Shown here: positions 45,626 through 54,694 of the stretch, piece by piece
Layout of the letters: each line of letters begins with the position of its first letter
Position numbering within the stretch: position 1 is the stretch's first letter
From: G963663525 sp963663525
GTDB taxonomy: Bacteria; Myxococcota_A; SURF-8; G963663525
DNA: 64,000 nt
Assembly: GCA_963663525.2 (NCBI GenBank)
Contig: CAXXHC010000003.1
Span: forward strand, 1 to 64,000
Direction of reading: 5' to 3'
Notes under the pieces: generated by a model
The model's input: the letters and a program-made list of their open reading frames with translations, nothing else
Told to the model about the DNA's origin: nothing
Databases searched by the model: none
Position numbers and translations under genes: made by a program

Positions 45626-46408
45626 TTAACGGGAAGCAAGCCTACCCTTTGGAGTAGCCACCGAAACTTTCTGAGAAACTGAGTGTAATAAGCGTCCCCC
45701 ATCAGTGATTCTGACCAGCTTTTCATGCACGAAAGAAATGCTATTAAATGATGGCGGTATTCTCCCACCTATAAACAATCGGAACCACATTCCAAAAAGG
45801 AAAAACTGATGACAATGGTAAGCTCCATCTTTTTTCTGGCTTTCTGGGTGAACGACATATCTGTCAACTCGTGGTCCACTCTTGGGATTTACGAACTCTA
45901 ATACAAGACATGATTGCTCAGGAAATTGGGATTTTCCTAGAAGATAGTTTTGATAAAGCTTATTGTACTTGTCTCCAAAATTGACTTCTGAAAAAGTTTC
46001 GCTAACGCTAGCACGCCATAAAACGCTTGCAGCGAAAAGGGCGATCTTTTCGGTATTCAAGTTTGAAGCATCACCAACCTGATCATTAGTTCCAGCAAGA
46101 GACGTAAAATTAAGAAGTTGATCAAGTGCTGGAAAGCTATTGTCACTTTGAACCGCAATTATTGAGATATAGTCTTCCCAATCAGAAAATAATTCTTCGC
46201 AGTCTCGACACAGTAGATATTCTTTCGCTTGCTTTGGATAAGCCATTGCGGATCCGTCTGCGATTCTAACGGGACTTGCTGGCGTACCAGCCGGATTGCC
46301 TTTGATTATACGTTTGTAAGTCCACCTTGGAATAATATGGCTGTCCTGCATCATTGCAGTAGTTTTACAAAGTGCACAGGGCTTATTGGGAGCACTGGAT
46401 TGATTCAT
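45626..46408 (-). CDS. HNH-like zinc-motif protein
   Basis: A 260-aa protein. CALCKTTAMMQDSHIIPRWT near the N-terminus, then LLCRDCEELFSDWE around 65-80, give the CxxC...H...CxxC layout of HNH-related nucleases and their zinc-ribbon relatives. The rest is alpha/beta, with no second motif I recognise; whether a full catalytic His-Asn-His set exists is unclear. It follows the J-domain gene on the same strand 30 bases downstream, so the pair may be one operon, possibly a defence-type system. Confidence 0.65.
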   Translation of the reverse strand: MNQSSAPNKPCALCKTTAMMQDSHIIPRWTYKRIIKGNPAGTPASPVRIADGSAMAYPKQAKEYLLCRDCEELFSDWEDYISIIAVQSDNSFPALDQLLNFTSLAGTNDQVGDASNLNTEKIALFAASVLWRASVSETFSEVNFGDKYNKLYQNYLLGKSQFPEQSCLVLEFVNPKSGPRVDRYVVHPESQKKDGAYHCHQFFLFGMWFRLFIGGRIPPSFNSISFVHEKLVRITDGGRLLHSVSQKVSVATPKGRLASR

Positions 46409-46437
46409 GATGCATTTCCTTTGCGTTCCAGAAACAC

Positions 46438-48019
46438 TTATATCATAAAGCCTTCTATTTTTGCTTGATGCTGTCGTGTCTGAACGACGATACCACCTTC
46501 AGTTGCGTGCAACACACGAATAGGATCGCGGGAGGAAACTTCCCCCACCTGCTTTCCACCTGTAGTAAACCACTTCAGTGTTTTGCTTGTCAGGAGGCCA
46601 AAGCCTGTTTGCGAGACCACGAGCTGACCCTGTCGGTATACATCAAGGAAAGCAGCAAGCTTGTTACCATCCTCGATCACGTATAGTCTCGTAGGTGTTA
46701 GAAAATAGGCGTAACGTCCTGTATCTACAATCTCGTAAGGACAGGTTCCTATGTCGTACACGCGCTCGGCATGGCCATCTTTGGAAACCAAAATGACTTT
46801 TCCTGAGTATGTAGCGACATACGCACCTCCATCAACTGCAGTGTAAGTTGCCCCGTAGACCCAATCCTGTGGGGATCCACCTGTCATTGTCATTTCAATT
46901 CGCATACCCGCAACTTCAATTACCTCATCAGGTCGAGTACGAGCAAAATAGGTTTTGTCGGATTCTTCAAAATCGAGAGTATTAGGATCCACTCCTGTAA
47001 GAACTTCAAAAGCGTGATTAACGGCTTTCATTTTATCGCTGGCTTGAGGATTATTCGGATTTCGATCCGGATGGTTGACAAGGGCAAGCTTATGGTATTG
47101 TTTCTTGATTTCGACTGGATTAACGGGAAGCGAAAGACCGAATAGACGTAAAGCCTCTTCGATTTCTTGACTTACTCCAAAGCTTTCACTTCGACGAACT
47201 ACTCGTGCCCACCCTTCCTTCAATGGCATTACAAGACCCCATTCAGCGGAACCTTGCAATGTGCAACACCAAGCTTCATCCGCGAGCGTAAATAGATAGC
47301 GCTCACCATCGGGCGAGATATCAATAGCTCGTACCTGAGACTTGAATTCTCCCCAATAATCCGTCTCTATCGTTTTGAAATGCTCCTTAACTCGATTATC
47401 TTCCCGAAGATTGGTTTCTAACACAGGATTTAAGGTGTCATCATAAATGTACAGAACACCATCAGAACTCATTAGAGCAATGTTTGAGCTGGAAATGGAA
47501 CAACTTTCACGATACACATCATGGTGCAATACTTTTTCCGCTACCAGGTTGCCATTCCTGTCCAGTCGCTTCAATACTGCCTTGGCATCATCTTGATCGA
47601 CACTGGATGCCGACCGGTCAAGCAACCATGTGCCCGTCCTGCCCAGAGAAACAATACTAAAAGCAGGGTCTGGACGATCATCGCCTTTCAATTTTATCTC
47701 ATCCTTAATTGACCAGGGAGAATCATCAGAAACGTTGAACAGGGGTTCGTCGGATGGTTTTCCAACATCGATAGTCTGAATTTTATGTTTTTTCCCATCC
47801 TTGTCCAGTTTCTTTATCACCCGATTCAATCGTCGCTTGTCTACATCCTGCACGTACTTAGGAACCGAGTCGAACATCTCAATGCAAAGCTTTGCTGCAG
47901 CCATATTCTGGTCAGCTTTCATTCGCTTGATGACTAGTTTACGAAAAGCTTGTGCAATTACCTCACCAACCTGGCCTTGACGCTGCTCGTGTGAAATCCC
48001 CTTCGAAAGTTTCACAATC
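46438..48019 (-). pseudogene. J-domain/beta-propeller protein, 5'-truncated by ISL3 copy D
   Basis: About 527 codons remain (from IVKLSKGISHEQRQG). The N-terminal part is helical (about 1-80), followed by WD/propeller-like beta repeats. A complete J domain sits in the middle (LFGLSLPVNPVEIKKQYHKL then LVNHPDRNPNNPQASDKMKA, with HPD), followed by more beta repeats and KVILVSKDGHAERVYD. J domains recruit and stimulate Hsp70 chaperones. A J domain nested between propeller halves is unusual. The true start was removed: copy D ends exactly at 48020 and has no matching duplication, so upstream codons are missing from the window. Confidence 0.8.
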
Positions 48020-49531
48020 GGCTCTTCGCTGTTTAGTGTGGGTAACGGCAGCTTATGCATCGGCTTCGCCGATCCGGGGACCCGTCCCCGCACCCCTGGG
48101 ATTTATCGCTTTGAAGTCCAAACCTGGTTGTTGTAATAAGGGATAAAGAGAAAAGGAGAGGTTTCCCCCTCCTTTCCAGGTTCGGACCTTCGACGGCGCT
48201 CGGGTCGCGTCCCCGCGTTGCCTTATCCTCCGCCGAAGTTCTGCCAGTGTAACCTTTGCACACTGAAGGAGCAAGAGATGGACGAGCGCGGACTTTTCAC
48301 GATGGCTCTTGGATTGACCCCTCCCTGGGAGGTGGTGGATATTGACTTTGACGCCGAGCGCCACCGGTTGGATCTGTACCTGGATTTTCCCGCCGGGAGC
48401 CGGTTTGCGTGCCCGCAATGCGAGGTGGCTTGCGGGGTTCACGATACGAACGAGAGGAGTTGGCGACATCTGAACTTTTTTCAGCACGAGGCGTATCTTC
48501 ACGCACGCCTACCCCGGATCAAATGCCCTGAACACGGAGTAAAAACGGTGGAGGTACCTTGGGCGCGTCCTGGTGCGGGGTTCACGCTGCTTTTTGAGGC
48601 GCTGGTACTGCTTATGGCCAGAAAGGGCATGACGCCCAAGGGGATCGGCGAAATACTTGGTGAGCACGACACGCGGATCTGGCGGGTGCTGGAATACTAT
48701 GTGGACTCGAGTCTGGCGAAGCAGGACTGGTCCGAGGTCGAAGCGGTGGGCGTGGATGAAACCAGCCGTTCCCGTGGGCACGACTACGTGACGGTGTTCG
48801 TGGACATGGACGAGGCGAAGGTTCTGCACGTGGAGCCCGGCAAAGACCACCGGACGGTGGCGGGCTTCGAGGCTGAGCTTCACGCTCACGGCGGTAAACC
48901 CGAACAGGTGAAAGAGTTCAGCATGGACATGTCAGCGGCGTTCATCAAGGGGGTTGGGAAACAGTTTCCCGATGCGGCGATGACCTTCGACCGCTTCCAC
49001 GTGATGAAGCTTGTCAACAAGGCCGTGGACGAGGTGCGGCGTGAGGAGCGCCAAGACAGGACTGAGTTGGAAAAGACGAGATGGGTCTGGTTGAAAAACG
49101 AGCAAAACCTTACGGACAAAGAGCGAGAGAAGTTCGATGAGTTGAAAGACAGCACGCTGAAAACGGCCAGGGGCTATCGGCTCAAAGAGACGCTTCAGTC
49201 GGTATATGCCGACTACGCAGGCCATCCAGATGACGGTGAGAAGCAGTTGCAGTACTGGTATTTCTGGGCCACGCACAGCCAACTGCCGCCGATGATCAAG
49301 GTAGCCAAAACGATCAAGACCCACTGGGATGGGGTATTGCGGTGGTTTCAGTCAGGTTTGACACAAGGGCTGGTGGAAGGCATCAACGGTATAATTCAGG
49401 CGGCCAAGCGCAAGGCCAGAGGGTTCAGGTCGTTTAGGAAGCTTCGAACCATGATCTTCCTCGTCGCTGGAAAGCTAGACTTCGACCTGCCGCAGATGAA
49501 ACTGCTTACCCACAGTAAATAGCGAGGAGGC
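48020..49531 (+). mobile_element. ISL3-family insertion sequence, copy D (no target duplication)
   Basis: 1512 bp, same ends as the other copies. The 8 bases before (TCACAATC) and after (ATTTTTCT) differ, in contrast to the perfect duplications of A, B, C and E. The left neighbour is a gene lacking its 5' end and the right neighbour an Rhs module lacking its 3' end. This fits recombination between two copies with loss of the DNA between, or an inversion. Confidence 0.93.
48278..49522 (+). CDS. ISL3-family transposase (copy D)
   Basis: A 414-aa transposase, apparently identical to copies B, C and E; ATG 48278 with AAGGAG upstream; motifs intact. Confidence 0.94.
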   Translation: MDERGLFTMALGLTPPWEVVDIDFDAERHRLDLYLDFPAGSRFACPQCEVACGVHDTNERSWRHLNFFQHEAYLHARLPRIKCPEHGVKTVEVPWARPGAGFTLLFEALVLLMARKGMTPKGIGEILGEHDTRIWRVLEYYVDSSLAKQDWSEVEAVGVDETSRSRGHDYVTVFVDMDEAKVLHVEPGKDHRTVAGFEAELHAHGGKPEQVKEFSMDMSAAFIKGVGKQFPDAAMTFDRFHVMKLVNKAVDEVRREERQDRTELEKTRWVWLKNEQNLTDKEREKFDELKDSTLKTARGYRLKETLQSVYADYAGHPDDGEKQLQYWYFWATHSQLPPMIKVAKTIKTHWDGVLRWFQSGLTQGLVEGINGIIQAAKRKARGFRSFRKLRTMIFLVAGKLDFDLPQMKLLTHSK

Positions 49532-50022
49532 ATTTTTCTTCGGTTTGGATAAGTCATCACATACCCCAACTTCCTCTTCCCCCGTAGGATCTATATAGTT
49601 CACCGGGTCATTCCCGACGTACACGTACAGGTTCTCCTGCCCACCTGCCCACCGAATAGGATCTTTCGCGGTCCAACGGCCCACTTCCGAGTCGTAATCG
49701 CGAGCGCCGAACCTCACCAGCCCCGTGTGCTCGTCGTACAACCCACCGGCAAAGCCGAAAGGCTGGAAGCCGGGGTTCGTATCCGCAACCACTTCTCCCC
49801 AGGTAGTATAATCGATCCTTTGTATGATGTCACCCGTTTCGGCGTTCACGACCAGGCGCACCGAGCCTAAGTGGTCGGAAACAAGGCGGTATTTGACGCC
49901 ATCCCGAATCATCAGGTCCGGGACGTGCCCCCGAGACGCGTACACGAACTCCGCCACGATCTGCCCGTTCGCATCGATCTCGGCCACCGGGTTCAGGCCG
50001 TCTTTGTAGATCCAACCCTTTT
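49532..50022 (-). pseudogene. Orphan Rhs module 4, 3'-truncated
   Basis: A copy of the Rhs core from KGWIYKDGLNPVAEIDANGQ to YVYVGNDPVNYIDPTGEEEV, followed by only about 15 residues of a new C-terminal tip before ISL3 copy D cuts it. The upstream edge starts abruptly at the KGWIY codons, next to unrelated AT-rich DNA. No ribosome site is visible, so this is a silent fragment, the last of the tandem series on the minus strand. Confidence 0.8.
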
Positions 50023-50056
50023 ATTGAGAGGAAATGTTGGGTGACGATTCGATCGA

Positions 50057-50338
50057 CTACGAAATTGATTTGTTTTTAAAAATAATAAAGGAAAAGAAAT
50101 AGAAAAATCCCGGAATACCCATCCAGATTGATAAAAATAAAGTGTACACATATTTATAATCCATTGCAATCATTGCAATCATGGGAACGATTAAAAACAA
50201 TAATAACACCTCAAGAATAATAACAATAGCTGTTGTCGCTATTATTCTTACTGGATTCCATTTTTTAATTATCACTCCCCAAAGTATAGTTAAAATAGGC
50301 CAGGAGCAATAGCTAATGGCCATAAATACAATATCCAT
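50057..50338 (-). CDS. Small membrane protein, putative immunity to Rhs module 3
   Basis: A 93-aa protein with about three transmembrane helices (MAISYCSWPILTILWGVIIK; ATTAIVIILEVLLLFLIVPM; LFLSIWMGIPGFFYFFSFII). The coding is AT-rich compared with the Rhs core. It follows the tip of orphan module 3 by 22 bases, the position of an immunity gene. I do not recognise a family. Immunity is inferred from position only. Confidence 0.6.
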   Translation of the reverse strand: MDIVFMAISYCSWPILTILWGVIIKKWNPVRIIATTAIVIILEVLLLFLIVPMIAMIAMDYKYVYTLFLSIWMGIPGFFYFFSFIIFKNKSIS

Positions 50339-50360
50339 AATTAGTAACTACTCCATAGTA

Positions 50361-51205
50361 TTATGGTCCGGTAACTTCTGATGCCCAGTGCCAACAATTA
50401 TTTGTAGCGGAATTATAGTCTGGAACTTTTTTCCGGGATTCCTGGATTCGATCATAAACATCTTTATCATGTTCATCATTTTCATATACATCATAAACCT
50501 CGATGAAAAAGGGAACGTCTTCGATATCTTCGAGAGGATTACTGACTATTCTTCCCGGAACGTCACGTCCAGTCAACCACCTGAATGGGTCAAAATCATC
50601 ATTCTTATAGTCTGGACCAAACTGATACACCCCATCATAGTCATGATTTTCCGATCCTTCAATAATAACGACAGCATGAAATCCAGCAAACACTCCGATG
50701 GTAACTTTCAACCCACTCGGATCAATCCCATTCACCGGATCATTCCCAACGTACACATACAAATTCGCCTGCCCGCCTGCCCAGCGGATGGGGTCTTTCG
50801 CGGTCCATCTCCCTACCTCGGGATCGTAATCGCGAGCTCCGAACCTCACCAGCCCCGTGTGCTCGTCGTACAACCCAGCGGCGAAGCCGAAGGGCTGGAA
50901 GCCGGGGTTCGTGTCCGAAACTACGTTACCCCATGTAGTATAATCGATCCTCTGTGCGATGTCACCCGTTTGCACGTTCACAACGAGGCGCACGGAGCCT
51001 AAGTGGTCGGAAACGATACGGTATTTGACGCCATCCTTAATCATCAGATCCGGGACGTGCCCCCTCGAAGCGTAGACGAACTCCGCCACGATCGCCCGTT
51101 CGCATCAATCTCCACGACCGGGTTCAGGCCATCCTGGTAGATCCAGCCCTTGTCGAAGTTTCCGCCGATGCTGCGTCCCACGCGGCGGTTCTTGCCGTCG
51201 ATCCG
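50361..51205 (-). pseudogene. Orphan Rhs module 3 with papain-like tip
   Basis: Rhs core copy beginning at DGKNRRVGRSIGGNFDKGW. One base is missing near 51089 (ATCGCCCG instead of ATCTGCCCG), so the frame breaks and the intact frame resumes at MAEFVYASRGH. After GNDPVNGIDPSG the tip is KVTIGVFAGFHAVVIIEGSE ... SATNNCWHWASEVTGP. The His near FHAVV and Cys in NNCWHW suggest a permuted papain/LRAT-like (NC) hydrolase toxin. It has no start codon of its own and its left edge adjoins the perfect palindrome at 51206. Confidence 0.75.
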
Positions 51206-51264
51206 GAAGTTGATGTGGCATAGCCTCCCAGCCTGTGGCTGGGAGGCTATGCCACATCAACTTC
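51206..51264. repeat. Perfect 28-bp-arm palindrome, 3-base loop
   Basis: Left arm 51206-51233 (GAAGTTGATGTGGCATAGCC...), loop TGT, right arm 51237-51264, perfectly complementary. It lies at the junction of the orphan Rhs module 3 edge and the end of the module 2 partner gene, whose stop TAG (51247-51249) falls inside it. No T run follows on either side. ISL3 copy E is inserted at its right edge. Confidence 0.9.
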
Positions 51265-51267
51265 TTT

Positions 51268-52779
51268 GGCTCTTCGCTGTTTAGTGTGGGTAACGGCAGC
51301 TTATGCATCGGCTTCGCCGATCCGGGGACCCGTCCCCGCACCCCTGGGATTTATCGCTTTGAAGTCCAAACCTGGTTGTTGTAATAAGGGATAAAGAGAA
51401 AAGGAGAGGTTTCCCCCTCCTTTCCAGGTTCGGACCTTCGACGGCGCTCGGGTCGCGTCCCCGCGTTGCCTTATCCTCCGCCGAAGTTCTGCCAGTGTAA
51501 CCTTTGCACACTGAAGGAGCAAGAGATGGACGAGCGCGGACTTTTCACGATGGCTCTTGGATTGACCCCTCCCTGGGAGGTGGTGGATATTGACTTTGAC
51601 GCCGAGCGCCACCGGTTGGATCTGTACCTGGATTTTCCCGCCGGGAGCCGGTTTGCGTGCCCGCAATGCGAGGTGGCTTGCGGGGTTCACGATACGAACG
51701 AGAGGAGTTGGCGACATCTGAACTTTTTTCAGCACGAGGCGTATCTTCACGCACGCCTACCCCGGATCAAATGCCCTGAACACGGAGTAAAAACGGTGGA
51801 GGTACCTTGGGCGCGTCCTGGTGCGGGGTTCACGCTGCTTTTTGAGGCGCTGGTACTGCTTATGGCCAGAAAGGGCATGACGCCCAAGGGGATCGGCGAA
51901 ATACTTGGTGAGCACGACACGCGGATCTGGCGGGTGCTGGAATACTATGTGGACTCGAGTCTGGCGAAGCAGGACTGGTCCGAGGTCGAAGCGGTGGGCG
52001 TGGATGAAACCAGCCGTTCCCGTGGGCACGACTACGTGACGGTGTTCGTGGACATGGACGAGGCGAAGGTTCTGCACGTGGAGCCCGGCAAAGACCACCG
52101 GACGGTGGCGGGCTTCGAGGCTGAGCTTCACGCTCACGGCGGTAAACCCGAACAGGTGAAAGAGTTCAGCATGGACATGTCAGCGGCGTTCATCAAGGGG
52201 GTTGGGAAACAGTTTCCCGATGCGGCGATGACCTTCGACCGCTTCCACGTGATGAAGCTTGTCAACAAGGCCGTGGACGAGGTGCGGCGTGAGGAGCGCC
52301 AAGACAGGACTGAGTTGGAAAAGACGAGATGGGTCTGGTTGAAAAACGAGCAAAACCTTACGGACAAAGAGCGAGAGAAGTTCGATGAGTTGAAAGACAG
52401 CACGCTGAAAACGGCCAGGGGCTATCGGCTCAAAGAGACGCTTCAGTCGGTATATGCCGACTACGCAGGCCATCCAGATGACGGTGAGAAGCAGTTGCAG
52501 TACTGGTATTTCTGGGCCACGCACAGCCAACTGCCGCCGATGATCAAGGTAGCCAAAACGATCAAGACCCACTGGGATGGGGTATTGCGGTGGTTTCAGT
52601 CAGGTTTGACACAAGGGCTGGTGGAAGGCATCAACGGTATAATTCAGGCGGCCAAGCGCAAGGCCAGAGGGTTCAGGTCGTTTAGGAAGCTTCGAACCAT
52701 GATCTTCCTCGTCGCTGGAAAGCTAGACTTCGACCTGCCGCAGATGAAACTGCTTACCCACAGTAAATAGCGAGGAGGC
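51268..52779 (+). mobile_element. ISL3-family insertion sequence, copy E
   Basis: 1512 bp with perfect duplications ACTTCTTT (51260-51267 and 52780-52787). Inserted antisense near the 3' end of the putative immunity gene, at the edge of the palindrome. Confidence 0.95.
51526..52770 (+). CDS. ISL3-family transposase (copy E)
   Basis: A 414-aa transposase, apparently identical to copies B, C and D; ATG 51526 with AAGGAG upstream; motifs intact. Confidence 0.94.
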   Translation: MDERGLFTMALGLTPPWEVVDIDFDAERHRLDLYLDFPAGSRFACPQCEVACGVHDTNERSWRHLNFFQHEAYLHARLPRIKCPEHGVKTVEVPWARPGAGFTLLFEALVLLMARKGMTPKGIGEILGEHDTRIWRVLEYYVDSSLAKQDWSEVEAVGVDETSRSRGHDYVTVFVDMDEAKVLHVEPGKDHRTVAGFEAELHAHGGKPEQVKEFSMDMSAAFIKGVGKQFPDAAMTFDRFHVMKLVNKAVDEVRREERQDRTELEKTRWVWLKNEQNLTDKEREKFDELKDSTLKTARGYRLKETLQSVYADYAGHPDDGEKQLQYWYFWATHSQLPPMIKVAKTIKTHWDGVLRWFQSGLTQGLVEGINGIIQAAKRKARGFRSFRKLRTMIFLVAGKLDFDLPQMKLLTHSK

Positions 52780-53425
52780 ACTTCTTTTTTATCAGAGATT
52801 TTACTATTGTAACGGCCACCTTGCAGTAAAAGCCATTTTCCTGTCAATGAAACAAGAAAAGCCATAACAATTTGCACTGGAATTACTGCCAATAGCAAAA
52901 CGAAAAAATCCTTGAAGCTTTCTATGGATACTTTAATGCTTAGAAAAAGTGAAACTAGCAAAGTGATCGAAACGTTTACAATTTGATAACACATACTTTT
53001 CTTTATCAGTATTTTATCATTTTTCTTGAAAGTTAACGATAGAAACCAATATAATATAATACAAGGAATAAAGTAGTAGATAAAATATAGCTCTAGCATT
53101 CCGAACATACCCATTATAAAAGCACTATCAAATGTCTTACCAAGAAAAATTAGCCATATAATACTTACAAATACAGCAGCAACAATATTTACTATTGCAT
53201 GAATAAAATATCTAATGATAATTTTCATGAATTACCTCCTATAATTTTATAGGAAATGTTTCCAAGTTAGCTCAGTTTGTTAGTTTTAGGTTGAAAAACT
53301 TTCCACAAAGATTATTTCTCCAAGAAAGCTGAATTATCTGGCTAAAACCTTAAAAGTTAAGGTTTAAATTCTGTTAATTATAGTATTTACATTGTTGCAA
53401 TTACCTTTACGTTGCTAATATTAAA

Positions 53426-54283
53426 TTAATCACATATTAGATTATCCTGCAATTCTCTGTAACGATCTATTGCAGAATCGACAAAATCTTGACAATTATG
53501 ACCAATAGGACAATATTCACCATTATCAGGAGAAAAGCTGAATCCTGGCTCCCAATTGCCAGATTTCTCTAACTCGTGTATTACATAATCCATAAGATCA
53601 TCGTCATAGCCTTCACGAAGGTCTTCATGCCACGTAATTCCTTTGGGTTCTTCTTTTACTCCTTCATTTGAATACCCCCACGCATTCCCATCATCAAGCA
53701 TAATAGCTTCATGCCAACGCCCTCGATTTGTATCACTACCATCACCTCCGTGTTCTGGATTTGAATGGGGTGTTTCAATATATTTTCCAATATAATTTAT
53801 TCTCTTTCTCATTACTCTCCACAACCCCGTAGGATCAATTCCATTCACGGGATCATCCCCGACATAGACATACAAATTCGCCTGTCCGCCGTCCCAGCGG
53901 ATGGGATCTTTCGCGGTCCATCTTCCCACCTCGGGATCGTAATCCCTGGCTCCGAACCTCACCAGCCCCGTGTGCTCGTCGTACAACCCACCGGCGAAGC
54001 CGAAAGGCTGGAAGCCGGGGTTCGTATCCGCAACCACTTCTCCCCAGGTAGTATAATCGATCCTTTGTATGATGTCACCCGTTTCGGCGTTCACGACCAG
54101 GCGCACCGAGCCTAAGTGGTCGGAAACGATACGGTATTTCACACCATCCCGAATCATCAGGTCCGGGACGTGCCCCCGAGACGCGTAGACGAACTCCGCC
54201 ACGATCTGCCCGTTCGCATCGATCTCGGCTACCGGGTTCAGACCGTCCTGGTAGATCCAGCCCTTGTCGAAGGAAAGTGTCAT
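53426..54283 (-). CDS. Orphan Rhs module 2 with NC-type toxin tip
   Basis: An intact 285-codon frame: MTLSFDKGWIYQDGLNPVAE, Rhs core through YVYVGDDPVNGIDPTG, then a distinct AT-rich tip LWRVMRKRINYIGKYIETPH ... GRWHEAIMLDDGNAWGYS ... PIGHNCQDFVDSAIDRYREL. The His in RWHEAI and Cys in GHNCQDF match the NC/NlpC-P60-like papain fold used by polymorphic toxins. The ATG at 54283 has no obvious ribosome site and no secretion signal, so the module is probably silent until recombined onto the main Rhs gene through the shared core. Confidence 0.72.
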   Translation of the reverse strand: MTLSFDKGWIYQDGLNPVAEIDANGQIVAEFVYASRGHVPDLMIRDGVKYRIVSDHLGSVRLVVNAETGDIIQRIDYTTWGEVVADTNPGFQPFGFAGGLYDEHTGLVRFGARDYDPEVGRWTAKDPIRWDGGQANLYVYVGDDPVNGIDPTGLWRVMRKRINYIGKYIETPHSNPEHGGDGSDTNRGRWHEAIMLDDGNAWGYSNEGVKEEPKGITWHEDLREGYDDDLMDYVIHELEKSGNWEPGFSFSPDNGEYCPIGHNCQDFVDSAIDRYRELQDNLICD

Positions 54284-54294
54284 GTGAAAACTTA

Positions 54295-54693
54295 TTAATC
54301 ATGCAAACATTGGGCATCGGTTCGTTTTTTTATAATATTTATAATAAATATTATATAATAACAAAGCACATGAAAAAATAACACCACAGAGCATATAAAT
54401 ATTACAATCGTGGGAATGAGTTCGTGGATATCCATTGGAAAAATGTTGTTGTCATGCAATGTTACATTTAAAGTTCCATAACTTATCAGTAAATTTATCT
54501 GAACCCAGATAATTAATACACACATTACTAAAGTTTTTAATCTTGGATAGAGAAATGAGAAAAATAAAGGCACTGAGTAAAAAATCCATGCTGTTACATA
54601 CATACCAGCAGCTATAAAGGAAGTATATGTTATCATAAAGACAAGTATTGATGAGTTTAGTCTTATTGACCATCTAAATATATTTTCATTCAT
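54295..54693 (-). CDS. Membrane protein, putative immunity to the main Rhs tip
   Basis: About 132 aa starting MNENIFRWSIRLNSSILVFM (an ATG 9 bases upstream, overlapping the Rhs stop, is also possible). Four hydrophobic helices: ILVFMITYTSFIAAGMYVTA, WIFYSVPLFFSFLYP, LVMCVLIIWVQINLLISY and ELIPTIVIFICSVVLFFHVL. It immediately follows the Rhs gene with coupled start/stop, which is the classical place for an immunity gene. AT-rich like the toxin tip. No named family recognised. Confidence 0.68.
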   Translation of the reverse strand: MNENIFRWSIRLNSSILVFMITYTSFIAAGMYVTAWIFYSVPLFFSFLYPRLKTLVMCVLIIWVQINLLISYGTLNVTLHDNNIFPMDIHELIPTIVIFICSVVLFFHVLCYYIIFIINIIKKRTDAQCLHD

Positions 54694-54694
54694 T

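Larger units (their letters stand above)
51247..53228 (-). pseudogene. Membrane protein, putative immunity to module 2, split by ISL3 copy E
   Basis: Removing 51268-52779 and one ACTTCTTT duplication gives a 153-aa protein ending ...SDKKEVDVA at TAG 51247-51249. It has about four transmembrane helices (HAIVNIVAAVFVSIIWLIFL; LELYFIYYFIPCIILYWFL; VSITLLVSLFLSIKVS; FFVLLLAVIPVQIVMAFLVS). The coding is AT-rich. The interrupted form loses only the last four natural residues and gains insertion-sequence-encoded ones, so it may still function. Position after the module 2 tip suggests immunity; not demonstrated. Confidence 0.68.

Noticed and set aside
51206..51264. Palindrome as an ordinary intrinsic terminator
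   Set aside because: The stem is far longer than usual, neither side has a T run, and the stop codon of the gene lies within the stem.
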